The translations under genes were made by a program, and so were the position numbers. The notes under the pieces are model-generated. The model searched no databases. It was not told the DNA's origin and worked only from the letters and a program-made list of their open reading frames with translations. A stretch of 64,000 bases of DNA from Flavobacteriales bacterium (GTDB lineage Bacteria; Bacteroidota; Bacteroidia; Flavobacteriales_E; Vicingaceae): assembly GCA_020635815.1 (NCBI GenBank), contig JACJZB010000009.1, forward strand, positions 1-64,000. The letters are read 5' to 3'. This document shows positions 24,911 to 34,681 of the stretch, one piece after another; position 1 is the stretch's first letter, and every line of letters starts with the position of its first letter.

Positions 24911-27775
24911 ATGAATGTTTCAAAAAAATTAACTTCAATTCTGGTGATAATTTTAGTATTTACATCTGGTGCTTATACACAATGTTTACATTCTATAGGT
25001 TTATCTGATACATATGGTGATGGATGGAATGGAGGAACTGTAACAGTTTCAGTTAATGGCACACCAGTTTTAACAGACATAACAATGGCAACAGCTACTG
25101 TAGGTCCAGAAAGCTTTACATTTATGGCTTCTACCGGAGATGCTATTAATGTTATAAGAACAAATGATGGTTCATATCCTTCAGAAATGAGGATAGAGGT
25201 ATTTAATGGTATAGGAGGTTCGATAATTGCTTTACAACAACCACCTGCTTCTCCTGGAGTTAATGGAGTTGGAAATTGTGGAGCTCCAATGGCTTATGCT
25301 TCTAGTACTACAACTCAAGCAAGTACGGCAGCTGTTTGTCCTGGCTCTAATAACAAAGAAATTATAGGAGTACAAGTGGTGGTAACGGGAGCCTCATCTC
25401 CGCTAGATTTAACACAGATAAGAATTAGAACAAATGGTAGTTCGGCTCCCATAACAGATATTTCTAATATCGATATCTATTACACAGGAACAAGCTCTAC
25501 CTATGCAACTACTACCTTGTTTGGTTCTGTAGCTCCTCAAAACATTGGAGTTAATATTGATGTTGTAGGTACACAAACTTTAGTGTCAGGAACTAATTAT
25601 TTTTGGGTTGTTTATGATATTGCTCCAGCTGCAACTGCTACAAATTTATTGGACGCAAGATGTACGAGAATAACATTAGGTGGAACAAATTATGTGCCAT
25701 CAATTACAAATCCAGCAGGAACTAGGACAATAACTTCATCTGGACCAGATTGTGGTTTTGGAGGATTAGATATTGGTGTTGTTACATGTGCTGGTTCACC
25801 TTATACTTATTCTGACAATACTACAGGAGCAAATGACGATTGTACCCAAAGAGCGGGGGCTGATCATATGTACACTTTTACACTGACCGTTGCATCAGAT
25901 GTAACTATTACCAACTGTGATCCAACTTGGGATGGATATATTTATTTGTATAATGTGAATAATGCTAATTGTAGTTCTGGTGAAATTGCTTCTAATGATG
26001 ATAGTGGTTGTGGTTCGGTAATTACTCAAACTGGGTTGGGAGTTGGAACTTATGTGATTTTAATTGAAGGATTTAGTGGAGGAAGCGGAGCTTATGATTT
26101 AACAATAGCAGTATCGAACTGTCAAAATTCGGGTGATGATCCTTGTGATGCGATTACGATTGTTCCTGGTTGTGGAGGATCAAAAGTTACTTCTAGTACA
26201 GTTGGATTAACAGATTCAGGAATTTCAGCACCTTCATGTGGTACTTATTCAGGGGGTGATATATGGTTTTCTATGATTGTGCCGGCTTCCGGAACTTTAA
26301 AAATAGAAGCCTATGAAGCTTCTTTGTCAGACATGGCGATGAGTATTTATTCATCTTCAGGAACTTGTGCAGGAGCTTTTACTGAAATTTCTTGTGATGA
26401 TAATAGTGGTTTTGGTAATATGCCTAAAAAAACACTGTCGGGACAAACACCAGGTAATACATTATATGTTAGGCTTTGGGATAATAACAATGATGAATCA
26501 GGTAATTTTGAAATTGATGCTGCTGATTTAGGTGCAAATTATTGTGTAACAGGGAATAGTGTAGATCAAGGTACAGGGTGTGCTCAGTTGACTTCAGCAA
26601 CGAATAATCAGTTAGGTTCTATTTGGGATGCCGATGATAAATTTGATTTTACGAGTGATTGGACGTATGATTTTACTGTTAATTTAGGTAGCAGTGATGC
26701 AGGTGCTGATGGTATTTGTTTTGTAATTCAGAATGATCCAGCAGGTTTAAATGCATCAGGAACATCAGGTGGAGCAATGGGCTCTGGTGGAATCTTAAAT
26801 TCCCTTATTGTGGAAATAGATACTTATTTGAATACGGAAGATCGGAATGATGGGCTAACTGGAGTTACTTGTGGTGGAGGACCAGATCCTGATCACCTCG
26901 ATATTTGGTTGAATGGATCGGTTAATCCCGGTGATTGTTCATCTGGAGCTAGAGTTATTCTTAATGCTGTAGAATTAATCAATGGAGCTTCTTTATATAA
27001 TATAGAAAATGGATTAGACCATATATTTAGAGTTTCTTACGTTGCTGCTACACAAACTTTTACCGCAACAGTATTAAATGCTGCTGCGACTATAACTTAT
27101 GGTACAGTTTCGTATAGCCCCTTGGATCCGATGGTCGTTTTTGGTTCTAATGCACCTTATTTTGGGTTTACAGGTTCTACTGGAGGATTAAATAACCAAC
27201 AATCAGCTTGTTTGGCTGCTTCTTTAGTATTACCTATTACTCTAACTCAATTTAATGTGACTTGTAAAGATGGTCAGCCTTTTTTAAGCTGGAACACCTC
27301 TTCAGAAATTAATAACGATTATTTTACCATAGAAAGAAGTAATGATGCAATTAATTTTATTGAAGTTGATAAAATAGTGGGAGCAGGAAATAGTAATGTA
27401 TCTGTTGATTATAATTGGCAGGATGATGGTTCCTTAATGGGCATAAATTATTATCGTTTGAAACAAACAGATTTTGACGGTAAATACTCATACTCTGAAA
27501 TGGGTGTATCTAATTGTAAAATAGAAGGAGATTTTAATCTATATCCAAATCCATTTGAGAATAAATTAATTGTTCAAATTTCTGAAGGAGTAAACTACCC
27601 TCTTAATATAGAAGTGCGAGATTATTTAGGGAGAGAAGTATTTAGAAAGTATATCGAAACAGAATCTTTAATTGTGGAAATAGACATAGATGATAAATTT
27701 CAGGTAGGAACTTATTTTGTGCAAATTTTTAATGAATTTGAACATCACACCCAGAAAGCAATAAAAATAAAATAA
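24911..27775 (+). CDS. T9SS-secreted multidomain protein with an L-type lectin domain
   Basis: The 954-residue surface or secreted protein probably binds glycans. In order it shows a signal peptide (1-24); a SDTYGDGWNGG domain (about 25-125); a beta-sandwich region (about 140-275); two Cys-containing pre-peptidase-C-like domains (about 285-540), the first with a YIYLYNVNN strand; an L-type (legume-like) lectin domain (about 545-775) with GADGICFVIQNDP and LIVEIDTYLN; a fibronectin-like segment (LSWNTSSEINNDYF); and a type A T9SS sorting domain (LYPNPFENKL to the end). L-type lectins often bind mannose-type glycans. This suits the shared operator with the alpha-mannosidase operon 4.5 kb downstream, though sugar specificity is inferred. 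Confidence 0.85.
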   Translation: MNVSKKLTSILVIILVFTSGAYTQCLHSIGLSDTYGDGWNGGTVTVSVNGTPVLTDITMATATVGPESFTFMASTGDAINVIRTNDGSYPSEMRIEVFNGIGGSIIALQQPPASPGVNGVGNCGAPMAYASSTTTQASTAAVCPGSNNKEIIGVQVVVTGASSPLDLTQIRIRTNGSSAPITDISNIDIYYTGTSSTYATTTLFGSVAPQNIGVNIDVVGTQTLVSGTNYFWVVYDIAPAATATNLLDARCTRITLGGTNYVPSITNPAGTRTITSSGPDCGFGGLDIGVVTCAGSPYTYSDNTTGANDDCTQRAGADHMYTFTLTVASDVTITNCDPTWDGYIYLYNVNNANCSSGEIASNDDSGCGSVITQTGLGVGTYVILIEGFSGGSGAYDLTIAVSNCQNSGDDPCDAITIVPGCGGSKVTSSTVGLTDSGISAPSCGTYSGGDIWFSMIVPASGTLKIEAYEASLSDMAMSIYSSSGTCAGAFTEISCDDNSGFGNMPKKTLSGQTPGNTLYVRLWDNNNDESGNFEIDAADLGANYCVTGNSVDQGTGCAQLTSATNNQLGSIWDADDKFDFTSDWTYDFTVNLGSSDAGADGICFVIQNDPAGLNASGTSGGAMGSGGILNSLIVEIDTYLNTEDRNDGLTGVTCGGGPDPDHLDIWLNGSVNPGDCSSGARVILNAVELINGASLYNIENGLDHIFRVSYVAATQTFTATVLNAAATITYGTVSYSPLDPMVVFGSNAPYFGFTGSTGGLNNQQSACLAASLVLPITLTQFNVTCKDGQPFLSWNTSSEINNDYFTIERSNDAINFIEVDKIVGAGNSNVSVDYNWQDDGSLMGINYYRLKQTDFDGKYSYSEMGVSNCKIEGDFNLYPNPFENKLIVQISEGVNYPLNIEVRDYLGREVFRKYIETESLIVEIDIDDKFQVGTYFVQIFNEFEHHTQKAIKIK

Positions 27776-27786
27776 TCAAGGGGAAC

Positions 27787-27963
27787 ATGAACTTCAGAAC
27801 TAGCTGTATTAGTAAGAAGGATACAGAATTAATTTGTCCAAAGTGTAAGCAAGTTGAAATTTCGTGGAAAGACGTTTATTACAAAGAAAATGAGCGATTA
27901 ATAAAACCCGAAAGATTGCAGATTGGATGGTGCTGTAATTGCTGTAATTATAGTTTAAAATAA
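27787..27963 (+). CDS. 58-residue zinc-ribbon microprotein
   Basis: A short frame starting with ATG at 27787 encodes 58 residues with two metal-binding-like Cys clusters: CPKC at 17-20 and CCNCC at 49-53. The spacing suits a small zinc ribbon. Its stop overlaps the ATG of the next small gene (TAATG), and it starts 11 bases after the lectin gene stop, so all three may be on one transcript. No family is recognised; the product could be a DNA- or protein-binding regulator. Confidence 0.55.
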   Translation: MNFRTSCISKKDTELICPKCKQVEISWKDVYYKENERLIKPERLQIGWCCNCCNYSLK

Positions 27964-28181
27964 TGGTTAGAATCATAGAGGAACATGATAGTATTCGAAT
28001 ACTAATTGCTGAAAAAAAGATAGTAGGAATAAATGAATGGAAATATATTGTCAGGACTTTTCAATCCTATTTTACTAATAATAAGAAACCAATTATTAGT
28101 AAAATAGGCAATGAGGTAATAATTAAGCCTTTTGTTAAAAGAGCTTTTAAATATATCATTCAAATTGTAAAAACACGATAG
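27963..28181 (+). CDS. 72-residue basic protein coupled to the zinc-ribbon microgene
   Basis: The start codon overlaps the previous stop in a TAATG arrangement, a strong sign of translational coupling. The product is basic, with a beta-rich first half (VRIIEEHDSIRILIAEKKI) and a helical second half ending FKYIIQIVKTR. No signal peptide, membrane segment or known domain is visible. It is probably a partner of the zinc-ribbon peptide; function unknown. Confidence 0.5.
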   Translation: MVRIIEEHDSIRILIAEKKIVGINEWKYIVRTFQSYFTNNKKPIISKIGNEVIIKPFVKRAFKYIIQIVKTR

Positions 28182-28340
28182 TAATTATTGCATAGCGTTT
28201 TGAAACTCGAAAAGTTTATAAATAGAGTGTTTTATTCAATGTATCAAACCAAAAAAGAAATTAATATATTGGGTAAATCAATTGATATCTTCTGTTTTGT
28301 TTGTATTATTTTAGTGGTATTTTTTATAATATTAAAATGA

Positions 28341-29381
28341 TTATAAATTTGAAATAAAACTCCCACATGATCTACGTATTTGTAATGTGGTTTTAAGATT
28401 TTTATGTTCGTAATCAAATTTATTTTCATCACAATTAATATTTTTAATTAAAATATCTAAAGCAGCTTCTCCCATTTTTGAAATAGGCTGACTAATTGCA
28501 GTAACAGGAGGATAACATAATTTAAAAGCATCAATATCATCAAAACTAGCAAGTGATACATCTTGAGGAACTCTTATATTCATTTCCATAAAACACTCTA
28601 AACAAGCAACAGCAATATTATTATTAGAAACGAACAATGAGCTTATACTTTGCGGGGGACTTAATAACTCTTTAAGTTGATTGTAAACATCTTCTTTAAT
28701 ATTCTCAAAAGAAATTTCTTTAATGAGATTATTATCAATTCTAATATTGTTTTCTTTTAATGCTTCTTTGTATCCTAGTGTCCTATCTTTTAACGAACTT
28801 AAATGAGATGGACTTATTGTTAAATGACCAATACGTTTGTTACCAAGTTGTATAAGATGATTTACTATTTCTTTTGCTCCATCTTTATTATCAACAATAA
28901 CGTAATTTGTATCTACTTTAGGTATATGCCTATCAATTAATACAAAAGGAAAATTGTTTTTTTTCAGATTTAGGATATCGTCATTTTTTTTTTGAGTTGT
29001 AGAAATTATTAACCCATCTACTTGTCTATCAATTAGCATTTGTATTAAGGTTGATTCTTTTTCTGGGTTTTCATCCGAACTGCATATAATAACATTGTAG
29101 CCATGTTTATTTGCATTATCCTCAATACTTCTACACATTTTTGCGTAAAAAGAATTTGAAATATCAGCCACAATTAAACCAATTGTGTTCGATTTTCCCA
29201 TTCTTAAACCTCTGGCAAACTGATTTGCTTTGTAATTTAATTCTTTTACCTTTTTATGTACTCTTTCTTGGGTTGCTTTACTTATTCCTTTTTCATCTCC
29301 TCTATCATTTAATACTAATGAGACTAATGTTTTAGAAACATTTAAACTTTTAGCAACCTCGGCTAGTGTTATTTTTTTCAT
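28341..29381 (-). CDS. LacI-family transcriptional regulator
   Basis: The repressor has the family N-terminal helix-turn-helix (ITLAEVAKSLNVSKTLVSLVLN), hinge helix (FARGLRMGKSN) and a periplasmic-binding-like sugar-sensing domain (IGLIVADISNSFYAKMCRSI, then VDGLIISTTQKK and ISSLFVSNNNIAVACL). At 346 residues it is full length. It is divergent from the MFS-ROK-GH92 operon with a LacI-type operator between them, so it probably represses both that operon and itself until a sugar ligand, likely mannose or a mannoside, is present. A matching operator sits in front of the lectin gene at 24911. Confidence 0.92.
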   Translation of the reverse strand: MKKITLAEVAKSLNVSKTLVSLVLNDRGDEKGISKATQERVHKKVKELNYKANQFARGLRMGKSNTIGLIVADISNSFYAKMCRSIEDNANKHGYNVIICSSDENPEKESTLIQMLIDRQVDGLIISTTQKKNDDILNLKKNNFPFVLIDRHIPKVDTNYVIVDNKDGAKEIVNHLIQLGNKRIGHLTISPSHLSSLKDRTLGYKEALKENNIRIDNNLIKEISFENIKEDVYNQLKELLSPPQSISSLFVSNNNIAVACLECFMEMNIRVPQDVSLASFDDIDAFKLCYPPVTAISQPISKMGEAALDILIKNINCDENKFDYEHKNLKTTLQIRRSCGSFISNL

Positions 29382-29407
29382 TTATAAAATTAATTGACAT
29401 AAAGTTA

Positions 29408-29421
29408 CTAAATCGTTTTAG
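29408..29421. promoter_or_regulatory. LacI-type operator between lacI-like gene and sugar operon
   Basis: CTAAATCGTTTTAG lies in the 71-base divergent intergenic region. It has the central CG and near-palindromic A/T arms typical of LacI-family sites. TTGACA at 29395-29400 is a candidate -33 element for the rightward operon, and the operator would overlap its spacer. Confidence 0.65.
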
Positions 29422-29452
29422 AATATTGTAAATTAGCTGTGTAAAATAAAGT

Positions 29453-30751
29453 ATGTCAAATAATCAATCATATAAAAAAGCATTTATTCTTCTTACAAGC
29501 TTATTTTTTATGTGGGGCTTGCTTACGGTGCTTGTTGATTCGTTAATACCTCGTTTAAAAGAAATTTTTGAGTTAACATTTTTTCAAGCTGGGTTCGTAC
29601 AATTTGCTTTTTTTATTGCCTATGGGTTGGTTTCAATACCAGCAGGAAGTTTGTTGCATAAAATAGGTTATAAAAAAGGAATAATATTAGGTTTAGCTGT
29701 AATGGGGTTAGGATGTTTACTGTTTTATCCAGCTGCTGCATTTCGAATGTTCCCGCTATTTATGTTGGGCTATTTTATTTTGGCAAGTGGGATGACAGTT
29801 TTGCAAGTAGCAGCTAACCCTTATGTTACGGTACTTGGTGATGAAAAAACAGCATCGAGTAGATTAAATTTATCTCAAGCATTTAATTCTTTAGGAACAG
29901 CAATTGCTCCGGCACTTGGTGCTGTTTTAATATTAAGCGACAATATAAAAACATCAGCAGAAATTAAAGGGTTAGATGAAATTTCTAAGGAATCTTATTT
30001 TTTGACAGAAGCTGCTGCAGTTCAAAAACCATTTGTGTTTTTAGCAATTGCTTTATTGGTTTTAGCCGTTTTTGTGAAGTGGGTAAACTTACCCCAAATT
30101 TTAAATAAAGCATTAAATACTAGTTATCATGAAGTGTTAAAACATAAACGTTTAAGACTAGGTGTTGTAGGTATATTTTTATATGTAGGAGCCGAAGTTG
30201 CAATAGGGAGTTACTTGGTAAGTTATTTTTTAGACATGAATTTGGCTGGTATTATCAAGAATAACAATACTTTAAATCATCTGTTGTCTTCATTCCACGG
30301 ATCTCATTTAAGCTTAATCGATGATAAGGCAGTTGTGGGAACATTTCTAGTGTTGTATTGGTCAGGAGCAATGGTTGGGAGGTTTTTAGGCTCATATTTA
30401 ACAACCCGATATGCAGCAGCGAAAGTGTTGGGTGTTTTTGCAATACTTGCGATGGTAAGTATTATTATTTCTATTTCAACAGGAGGGTTAATTGCAATGT
30501 GGTTTATTTTAGCTGTTGGATTATTTAATTCTATCATGTTTCCAACCATCTTTAGTTTAGCTATAGAAGGACTTGGTGAATTAAAACCTCATGGCTCAGG
30601 GTTATTATGTACAGCTATTGCTGGAGGAGCATTTATACCTCCTTTATTTGGTTTATTTACCGATATAAGTGGGTTTAAAATAGCGTTTGTACTAATTATC
30701 TTATGTTATGCTTACATTTTATTTTTTAGTAAAAAAGTTGAAAGTATATGA
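29453..30751 (+). CDS. FHS-type MFS sugar transporter (FucP/GluP-like)
   Basis: The 432-residue protein has about twelve membrane segments and the motifs of the fucose-galactose-hexose symporter family: FMWGLLTVLVDSLIPRLKE at the N-terminus, AGSLLHKIGYKKG between segments 2 and 3, and MTVLQVAANPYVTVLG. It probably imports a hexose across the inner membrane with protons. It is the first gene of an operon with a ROK kinase and a GH92 mannosidase; the ROK start overlaps its stop by 4 bases. Mannose released by the mannosidase is the most likely substrate. Confidence 0.88.
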   Translation: MSNNQSYKKAFILLTSLFFMWGLLTVLVDSLIPRLKEIFELTFFQAGFVQFAFFIAYGLVSIPAGSLLHKIGYKKGIILGLAVMGLGCLLFYPAAAFRMFPLFMLGYFILASGMTVLQVAANPYVTVLGDEKTASSRLNLSQAFNSLGTAIAPALGAVLILSDNIKTSAEIKGLDEISKESYFLTEAAAVQKPFVFLAIALLVLAVFVKWVNLPQILNKALNTSYHEVLKHKRLRLGVVGIFLYVGAEVAIGSYLVSYFLDMNLAGIIKNNNTLNHLLSSFHGSHLSLIDDKAVVGTFLVLYWSGAMVGRFLGSYLTTRYAAAKVLGVFAILAMVSIIISISTGGLIAMWFILAVGLFNSIMFPTIFSLAIEGLGELKPHGSGLLCTAIAGGAFIPPLFGLFTDISGFKIAFVLIILCYAYILFFSKKVESI

Positions 30752-31731
30752 AAAATGTTGCTATCGGTATTGATATAGGAGGAACCAATACTTTATTTGG
30801 GTTAGTTGATAGTCAAGGTAATTGCGTAGCAACTAAGAGTTTGGTTACTACTGATTATGAAACTCCTGAAAAATTAATAAAAGCTATTTTTCAAGAAGTT
30901 CAATTAATGCTAGTTTCCGATACTACATTGTTTCCTGTTGGGATTGGAATAGGAGCTCCTAATGGTAATTATTATAATGGAACAATTGAGTATGCTCCAA
31001 ATTTGAAATGGAAAGGAGTAATAAACTTGATTCAGCTTTTTCGTAAGTATTTTGATTTACCAATATATGTAACCAATGATGCTAATGCAGCAGCAATTGG
31101 AGAAATGACATATGGTGTAGCAAAAGGAATAAAAAACTTTATTGTAGTTACATTGGGAACTGGCCTTGGTAGTGGGATTGTTTGTAATGGAGAATTAATA
31201 TATGGACATGATGGTTTCGCTGGAGAGTTAGGGCATACTATTGTTGAAGAAAACGGAAGAGAATGTGCTTGTGGTAGAAAAGGTTGCTTAGAAACTTATG
31301 TATCAGCAACTGGTATTGTAAGAACAGCACATATTCTTTTAGCGGAGTATTCAAAGGCAAGTATGTTAAGAAGGTTTTCAGACGATAAAATTACTGCTAA
31401 ATCTATAGCAGAAGCTGCACAAAAAGGGGATGCTTTGGCTTTAGAAATTTTTGACTATACAGCTAAGAAATTAGGCATTAGTTTGGCAAATATTGTAGCT
31501 ATAACTAGCCCTGAATTAATAGTCCTTTTTGGTGGGTTGGCAAATTCTGGAGAATCTATTACTGACCCTACTAAAAAGTATATGGAAGAAAATCTACTGT
31601 TAATTTTTAAACATAAAGTTAAAATAATACCATCGTCATTAAAAGGAGGGGTAGCAGCAATAATGGGAGCTAGCTCTTTAGTTTGGAATGAATTAAAAAA
31701 AGAACAACTTGAGAAAACATCACTCAATTAA
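30748..31731 (+). CDS. ROK-family sugar kinase
   Basis: The enzyme probably phosphorylates the hexose brought in by the transporter. The phosphate-binding motif is IGIDIGGTNT (6-15), the catalytic Asp is D111 in VTNDANAAA, and the ROK zinc site is H163 with C173, C175 and C180 (ECACGRKGCLETY). The length of 327 residues is usual. Glucokinase, mannokinase or GlcNAc kinase activity is possible; gene context favours mannose. Its 3' end overlaps the GH92 gene by 23 bases. Confidence 0.9.
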   Translation: MKNVAIGIDIGGTNTLFGLVDSQGNCVATKSLVTTDYETPEKLIKAIFQEVQLMLVSDTTLFPVGIGIGAPNGNYYNGTIEYAPNLKWKGVINLIQLFRKYFDLPIYVTNDANAAAIGEMTYGVAKGIKNFIVVTLGTGLGSGIVCNGELIYGHDGFAGELGHTIVEENGRECACGRKGCLETYVSATGIVRTAHILLAEYSKASMLRRFSDDKITAKSIAEAAQKGDALALEIFDYTAKKLGISLANIVAITSPELIVLFGGLANSGESITDPTKKYMEENLLLIFKHKVKIIPSSLKGGVAAIMGASSLVWNELKKEQLEKTSLN

Positions 31732-34681
31732 ATATTTAGCAATTACTTTGATTGCACTATTTTTCATTTCTTGTAACGAAACATTAAATGAGAAAGTTTT
31801 TGTAAATAAAACACCATTCGAATTGGTAGATCCTTTCATTGGTACTGGTGGTCATGGGCACACATATCCAGGAGCGGTTTTACCTTTTGGGATGGTTCAA
31901 TTAAGTCCAGATACTCGACTAGAAGGATGGGATGGATGCTCTGGTTATCATTACACTGATTCAATCATTTATGGATTTTCTCACACTCATTTAAGTGGAA
32001 CAGGGGTTTCGGATTATGGAGATGTGTTGTTGATGCCTACTCAGGGGAAAGTTCAATTTGATAATGGATATAAAACAGGTGCTGAAAATGGTTATGCTTC
32101 ATGGTTTAATAAAGAAACCGAAAAAGCCAATCCAGGTTATTATGAGGTAAAACTAGAAGAACACGATATAGATGTTCGATTAACTACTACTGAACGAGTA
32201 GGGATTCATGAATATACTTTTAACAAGTCTGGTCAAACAAATATTATTTTAGATTTACTACATCGAGATAAAGCAATAAAACATGATGTTAAAAAAGTAA
32301 ATGATACTGAAATTGAGGGCTATAGAATATCAAAAGCATGGGCACAAGAACAACATATTTATTTTGTAATTCAAGTATCAGAACCTTTTAAAGAAATTAA
32401 ATTTTCAAATAATAACCAACCTCAAGGAAGCTTAGATTCTAGTGAACCAACAACAGCTAAAACGGCATTGATTTACACTGTAAGTCCTGCTGATAAAATA
32501 ATAGTTAAAGTTGGTATCTCCGCGGTAAGCATAGAAGGGGCAAGAAAAAACTTAGAAGCAGAAGCTCCGCATTGGGATTTTGAAAAATATAAAGATGATG
32601 CTAAAGCAAAATGGGAAACCGCTTTAAACAAAATTGAAGTAAAAGGAACAAACAAAGATAAATTAGCTGTTTTTTATTCAGCCTTGTATCATACAATGAT
32701 TGCCCCAAATGTTTTTTCTGATGTTACAGGTGAATATAGAGGGATGGACCAACAAATACATAAAACTGATAAAACTGAGGTTTACACTATTTTTTCTTTA
32801 TGGGACACATTTAGAGCAGCACATCCATTATTCACCATTATTGAACAAGAAAAAACAACTGCTTTTATCAATACATTTTTAGCACATTATGAGCAAGGAG
32901 GTAGATTGCCAGTGTGGGAATTAGCAGCTAATGAAACCGATTGTATGATAGGATACCATTCGGTTTCGGTAATTACTGATGCATTTTTAAAAGGGATAAG
33001 AGGTTTTGATGCCAATAAAGCATTAGAAGCTATGCAGCATAGTGCTTCACTCGACCATTTGGGGCTTTCTGCCTACAAATCAAAAGGGTACATTGGTTCT
33101 GGTGATGAGCCTGAATCGGTATCTAAAACTTTAGAATATGCCTATGACGATTGGTGTATTGCTATGATGAGTAAAGAATTAGGTAAAGAAGAAGTCTATT
33201 CTGATTATATATTAAGAGCTCAACATTTCAAAAATCTATTTAACCCGTTAAATGGATTTATGCAATCAAAAATGAATGGAGGTTGGAGTATTGGGTTTAA
33301 TCCTGCAGAGGTAAATTTTAATTTTACGGAGGCTAATTCTTGGCAGTATAGTATGTTCGCTCCACAAGACATTTCTGGATTAATTAAATTATATGGAGGA
33401 GAAGATAAGTTCGAACAGAAATTAGATGATTTGTTTTCTACAAATATGGAGTTAAGTGGTCGTCATCAAGTAGATATAACAGGCTTGATTGGTCAATATG
33501 CACATGGAAATGAGCCAAGTCATCATATGGCATATTTATATAACTACATAGGTAAACCATGGAAAACTCAATCTAGAATTAATCAAATATTAAATGAACA
33601 ATATAAGAATGAACCTGAAGGACTTTCTGGAAATGAAGATTGTGGGCAAATGTCGGCTTGGTATGTTTTAAGTAGTATGGGATTTTATTCAGTTACTCCA
33701 GGTTTAACATACTATACCATAGGTACGCCACATTTTAATAAAGTTACTATTAACCTCGAAAATGGTAAGCAATTTAAGGTGGTAGCTAAAAATCTGTCAG
33801 ATGAAAATATTTATATACAAAAGGCTTTTTTAAATGGAAAGGAGTATAATAAATCTTTTTTGCATCATAAAGATATTATGGAAGGAGGGGTAATAGAATT
33901 TGAAATGGGTAATAAACCAAATAAAAACTGGGGAGTAGGTAAAAATAATAAACCTATTTCTAGCATTGATGTTGAAGATGAAATTACTATCGTTCCTTAT
34001 TTTACAACAGTTAATCAAACATTTTCAGATTCGTTAAATGTAGAAATAGCAAGCTTATGTAGTGATTGCGAAACCTTCTATAAAATTGATGATTTAAGTT
34101 ATGTTAAATATGAAAAACCAATTACAATAGACAAATCAACACTAGTTTCTGCTTTTTCTATTAGAAATGGTAAAAAAAGTTACGAGGTCAAATCTTCTTA
34201 TAAAAAAATTAAAGGAGGTAGATCGATAGTATTGAAAACAGGTTATAGTAATCAATATAGTGCAGGTGGTGATAACGCATTAATCAATAGTTTAAAAGGG
34301 AATAATAATTACAGAACAGGATATTGGCAAGGTTATAATAATGATGTAATAGCAATTGTTGACTTAGGAAAAATTGAAAATATAAAAACTATTTCTTTAG
34401 GAGCTTTACAAGATATTCAATCATGGATATTTTATCCTAAATCAGTAAAAATTTCAGTATCTATTGATAATATAAATTTCGAAGAAGTTACTACCATTCA
34501 AAATTCATTCCCTGATAATGAGTATGGTGCATTTACAAAAGAATTTGTACACGAATTTAAAAGTAGAAAGGCTTTACGATATGTTGAAGTAGAAGCAGAA
34601 AATTATGGATTGTGTCCAGATTGGCACTTAGGACATGGAGGACAAACAATGTTGTTTGTAGATGAAATTACAATTGAATGA
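31709..34681 (+). CDS. GH92 alpha-mannosidase lipoprotein with C-terminal F5/8-type C-like domain
   Basis: The enzyme should cleave alpha-mannosides such as those of N-glycans or yeast/algal mannans by an exo, inverting, calcium-dependent mechanism known for GH92. A TTG at 31709 is the only good start; the signal peptide ends in a lipobox (LFFISC), so the protein is probably surface- or outer-membrane-anchored. The N-terminal beta domain begins VDPFIGTGGHGHTYPGAVLP and the catalytic helix barrel has GNEDCGQMSAWY (641-652) with E643 and D644. After the GH92 body come a chitobiase-C-like strand region (about 765-845) and a discoidin/F5-8C-like domain (about 845-990) that may bind glycans. Confidence 0.93.
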   Translation: MRKHHSIKYLAITLIALFFISCNETLNEKVFVNKTPFELVDPFIGTGGHGHTYPGAVLPFGMVQLSPDTRLEGWDGCSGYHYTDSIIYGFSHTHLSGTGVSDYGDVLLMPTQGKVQFDNGYKTGAENGYASWFNKETEKANPGYYEVKLEEHDIDVRLTTTERVGIHEYTFNKSGQTNIILDLLHRDKAIKHDVKKVNDTEIEGYRISKAWAQEQHIYFVIQVSEPFKEIKFSNNNQPQGSLDSSEPTTAKTALIYTVSPADKIIVKVGISAVSIEGARKNLEAEAPHWDFEKYKDDAKAKWETALNKIEVKGTNKDKLAVFYSALYHTMIAPNVFSDVTGEYRGMDQQIHKTDKTEVYTIFSLWDTFRAAHPLFTIIEQEKTTAFINTFLAHYEQGGRLPVWELAANETDCMIGYHSVSVITDAFLKGIRGFDANKALEAMQHSASLDHLGLSAYKSKGYIGSGDEPESVSKTLEYAYDDWCIAMMSKELGKEEVYSDYILRAQHFKNLFNPLNGFMQSKMNGGWSIGFNPAEVNFNFTEANSWQYSMFAPQDISGLIKLYGGEDKFEQKLDDLFSTNMELSGRHQVDITGLIGQYAHGNEPSHHMAYLYNYIGKPWKTQSRINQILNEQYKNEPEGLSGNEDCGQMSAWYVLSSMGFYSVTPGLTYYTIGTPHFNKVTINLENGKQFKVVAKNLSDENIYIQKAFLNGKEYNKSFLHHKDIMEGGVIEFEMGNKPNKNWGVGKNNKPISSIDVEDEITIVPYFTTVNQTFSDSLNVEIASLCSDCETFYKIDDLSYVKYEKPITIDKSTLVSAFSIRNGKKSYEVKSSYKKIKGGRSIVLKTGYSNQYSAGGDNALINSLKGNNNYRTGYWQGYNNDVIAIVDLGKIENIKTISLGALQDIQSWIFYPKSVKISVSIDNINFEEVTTIQNSFPDNEYGAFTKEFVHEFKSRKALRYVEVEAENYGLCPDWHLGHGGQTMLFVDEITIE

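Noticed and set aside
28244..28432. Minus-strand 62-codon frame at the end of the LacI gene
   Set aside because: It overlaps the LacI coding end in another frame, is Ile/Lys-rich low-quality coding, and has no independent support.
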